Source: JBPRGG01 sp051418075
GTDB taxonomy: Bacteria > Bacteroidota > Bacteroidia > Cytophagales > Cyclobacteriaceae
Direction: 5' to 3'
Assembly: GCA_051418075.1 (NCBI GenBank)
Contig: JBPRGG010000008.1
Location: 1 to 25,563, forward strand
Length of the DNA stretch: 25,563 bases
Below, in pieces: positions 24,601 through 25,563 of the stretch; within the stretch, counting starts at the first letter, position 1, and each line of letters begins with the position of its first letter. The notes below the pieces were generated by a model. That model worked only from the letters and a program-made list of their open reading frames with translations, was not told the origin of the DNA and did no database searches. Made by a program: the position numbers and the translations under genes.

Positions 24601-25476
24601 ACCTCTTCTGGCTGCCGGTCCCAATTGAACCACCGCCACATCTTTTACCCGAATGGGTGTGTTATTATTTACAGCTACTACAGATTGTTCGATATCCGTG
24701 ATGTTTTTCACATAACCCAAACCCCGAACCAGATATTCTGCCCGGTTAAATTCAATGGTTCTGGCTCCGATATCCAGATTACTTTCCTTTACTGCATTCA
24801 TAATCTGAGCCAGGTTCACATTATGGCTTTTCATAGCCACCGGGTCAATGTCTATCTGGTATTCTTTGACAAACCCTCCTACAGAAGCTACTTCTGCCAC
24901 ACCCTCAGTGCCGGAAAGGGCGTATTTAAGGTAAAAATCCTGGATGGAGCGTAATTCCTGGGGATCCCAGCCCCCGGTGATCTTACCGGTGGCTGGATCT
25001 CTGCCTTCCAGTGTATACCAGAAAATTTGGCCCAAAGCGGTGGCATCCGGCCCCAGGCTTGGTTGTACTCCTTCCGGTAAGGTCCCGGCTGGTAAGGAGT
25101 TAAGCTTTTCAAGTATCCTGGACCGGCTCCAGTAGAATTCAATTTCCTCTTCGAAAATGAGATAAATGCTGGACAAGCCAAAGATAGAGCTGCTTCGGAT
25201 GGTTTTCACCCCTGGAATTCCTAGTAAAGCAGTGGTTAAAGGATACGTGATCTGGTCTTCAATATCCTGTGGAGACCTGCCCATCCATTCCGTAAAAACG
25301 ATCTGTTGGTTTTCACCGATATCCGGAATGGCATCCACCGGAACCGGATCCCGGGGCAGCCAGTTGCTTTGCCAATTAAATGGAGCGGTAACATAGCCCC
25401 AAACTACCAGTGTTACCAATAGCAATACTGTAATTAGTTTGTTTTCCAGGAAAAACTTTATGGTTTTATTTAGCAT
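21607..25476 (-). CDS. cusA: CusA/CzcA-family heavy-metal RND efflux pump
   Basis: The inner-membrane proton-driven pump; 1289 residues against ~1047 for E. coli CusA. The first helix is at about 10-30, then VDAIPDIGENQQIVFTEWMG, which is typical of the heavy-metal branch. The proton-relay Asp lies in GIAIAIGVMVDVGVV. Three methionines align with the E. coli CusA site: M716 (LLMPTT; M573), M766 (APISMFENV; M623) and M890 (VMLATGM; M672). The first two are 50 residues apart in both proteins. This favours Cu(I)/Ag(I) over the Zn/Co/Cd of CzcA. Extra length lies in a hydrophobic insertion at about 525-635 and a hydrophilic one at about 775-860. It is the first visible gene of the operon. Confidence 0.93.
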   Translation of the reverse strand: MLNKTIKFFLENKLITVLLLVTLVVWGYVTAPFNWQSNWLPRDPVPVDAIPDIGENQQIVFTEWMGRSPQDIEDQITYPLTTALLGIPGVKTIRSSSIFGLSSIYLIFEEEIEFYWSRSRILEKLNSLPAGTLPEGVQPSLGPDATALGQIFWYTLEGRDPATGKITGGWDPQELRSIQDFYLKYALSGTEGVAEVASVGGFVKEYQIDIDPVAMKSHNVNLAQIMNAVKESNLDIGARTIEFNRAEYLVRGLGYVKNITDIEQSVVAVNNNTPIRVKDVAVVQLGPAARRGGLDKAGAEATGGVVVARYGSNPLEVINQVKEKIREIAPGLPSKVLADGSVSKVTIVPFYDRTGLIKETLGTLEEALSLEILISILVVIVLVLNLRASVLISSILPIGVLMTFIVMKYAGVDANIVALSGIAIAIGVMVDVGVVLTENMIRHLEMKENRNRPKIKIIYEATTEVASAVMTALATTVVSFLPVFALEAQEGKLFRPLAFTKTFALLASLFIGLVVIPAFAHWIFSINFGRKRTRRIWNVAVLSLGVFSLFILPVAGIGLILLGLKNLLEDKLPEKWRTYSGWITIGLVVLLVLYFLARYWLPLGADRSLFTNFIFVLVLVALILGILYLITKKYTPILRWSLAHKKQFLVLPVIILLWGLLSWQGFNKTFGFVAAGLGKIGVEMRQTDFWGSLSATFPGLGKEFMPPLDEGSFLLMPTTMPHSGIEENVEIIQLLDKRVTAIPEVEMTVGKWGRAASALDPAPISMFENVINYKPEYILDENGRRVRFEVNDQGNFRLNLDGNLAYNNSDHYFVNQQGEQIFAMENLDLDQVKQNLAEYLIPDASGEYFRQWRSHIQSPDDIWEEIVKMTNIPGMTSAPKLQPIQTRLVMLATGMRAPMGLKVYGPNLETIEQVGLQLEELLKEVPGIKSSSVFADRVVGKPYLQIDIDRQAIARYGLTIANIQQYIGVAIGGNTLTTTVEGRERYAVRVRYAREFRDNPDDLQNILIPTPTGIQVPLTELAEITYIRGPQNIKSENTFLVSYVIFDKNEGYAEVDVVEQAQDYLNGLIEDGTWELPAGVSYEFAGNYENQVRASQRLSIVIPISLMVILLILYFQFGNIQTTTFVFSGIFVAFAGGFILLWLYGQEWFLDFELFGKNVQNLMQVHPINLSVAVWVGFIALFGIATDDGVLMGTYLKQVFAQNKPDNIKEVRQAVVEAGQKRVRPAIITTATTMIALLPVLTSTGKGADIMVPMAIPTFGGMLIQTMTMFIVPVLYSWWMEAKIKNKTA

Positions 25477-25563
25477 ACCAAGATTTTATCTAAAAAAATA
25501 TTCAGGAAGCCTGATCTAATGGTTTATTGAAAATGCTGAAGTTTATATATAGACCTGCTAGTG
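25477..25563. other. Upstream region of the efflux operon (window edge)
   Basis: Only 87 bases are visible, with no ORF. No confident Bacteroidota promoter (TTTG/TAnnTTTG) or regulator operator can be assigned. Whether the operon starts here or continues from a gene outside the window cannot be told. Confidence 0.4.

Overview
The window is about 25.6 kb of an AT-leaning genome that looks like a Bacteroidota member (Cytophagia/Saprospiria-like; I cannot resolve it further). The evidence is a TlpA/DUF4369 lipoprotein, a FISUMP-type domain remnant, a CusB adaptor joined to a heavy-metal-binding domain and DUF3347, lipoproteins with short Bacteroidota-style lipoboxes, A-rich leaders without strong Shine-Dalgarno sequences, and an MPYKEK-type MerR regulator. 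No rRNA, tRNA or CRISPR array was seen.

Region 1 (1-2850) is an accessory, partly decayed stretch. It holds the C-terminal remnant of an IS91-like transposase (minus strand, running off the left edge). Next comes a 123-bp non-coding element with short complementary ends, attC-like in layout only. An intact ECF42-type sigma factor and a DGPF/YCII protein follow, closed by a strong hairpin terminator. Last is a FISUMP-domain pseudogene with two in-frame stops.

Region 2 (2858-9770, minus strand) is housekeeping. It carries a class IV aminotransferase (PabC-like) overlapping PabB, for p-aminobenzoate synthesis; a TlpA-like thiol-disulfide lipoprotein with its own terminator; then alaS and gatB, whose ends overlap.

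Region 3 (9947-14841, plus strand, divergent from alaS) carries an M23 peptidase with a membrane anchor, a CapA-like metallophosphatase lipoprotein, and a tight trio: a MerR regulator, dprA, and a membrane protein with a J-domain and TPRs. The M23 gene has its own terminator.

Region 4 (14842-18450) starts with a 409-bp gene-free gap of odd composition. It continues with a surface lipoprotein made of two PKD-like domains and three ~188-residue beta-helix-like repeats, a terminator, and a small outer-membrane beta-barrel protein.

Region 5 (18467-25476, minus strand) is a complete tripartite heavy-metal efflux set in the order cusA, tolC, cusB. The pump keeps the three methionines used by E. 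coli CusA for Cu(I)/Ag(I) and is enlarged by two insertions. The adaptor carries an N-terminal zinc-ribbon-like metal-binding motif and a C-terminal DUF3347. Together they should move Cu/Ag from the periplasm to the outside. A perfect hairpin separates this operon from the convergent barrel gene.
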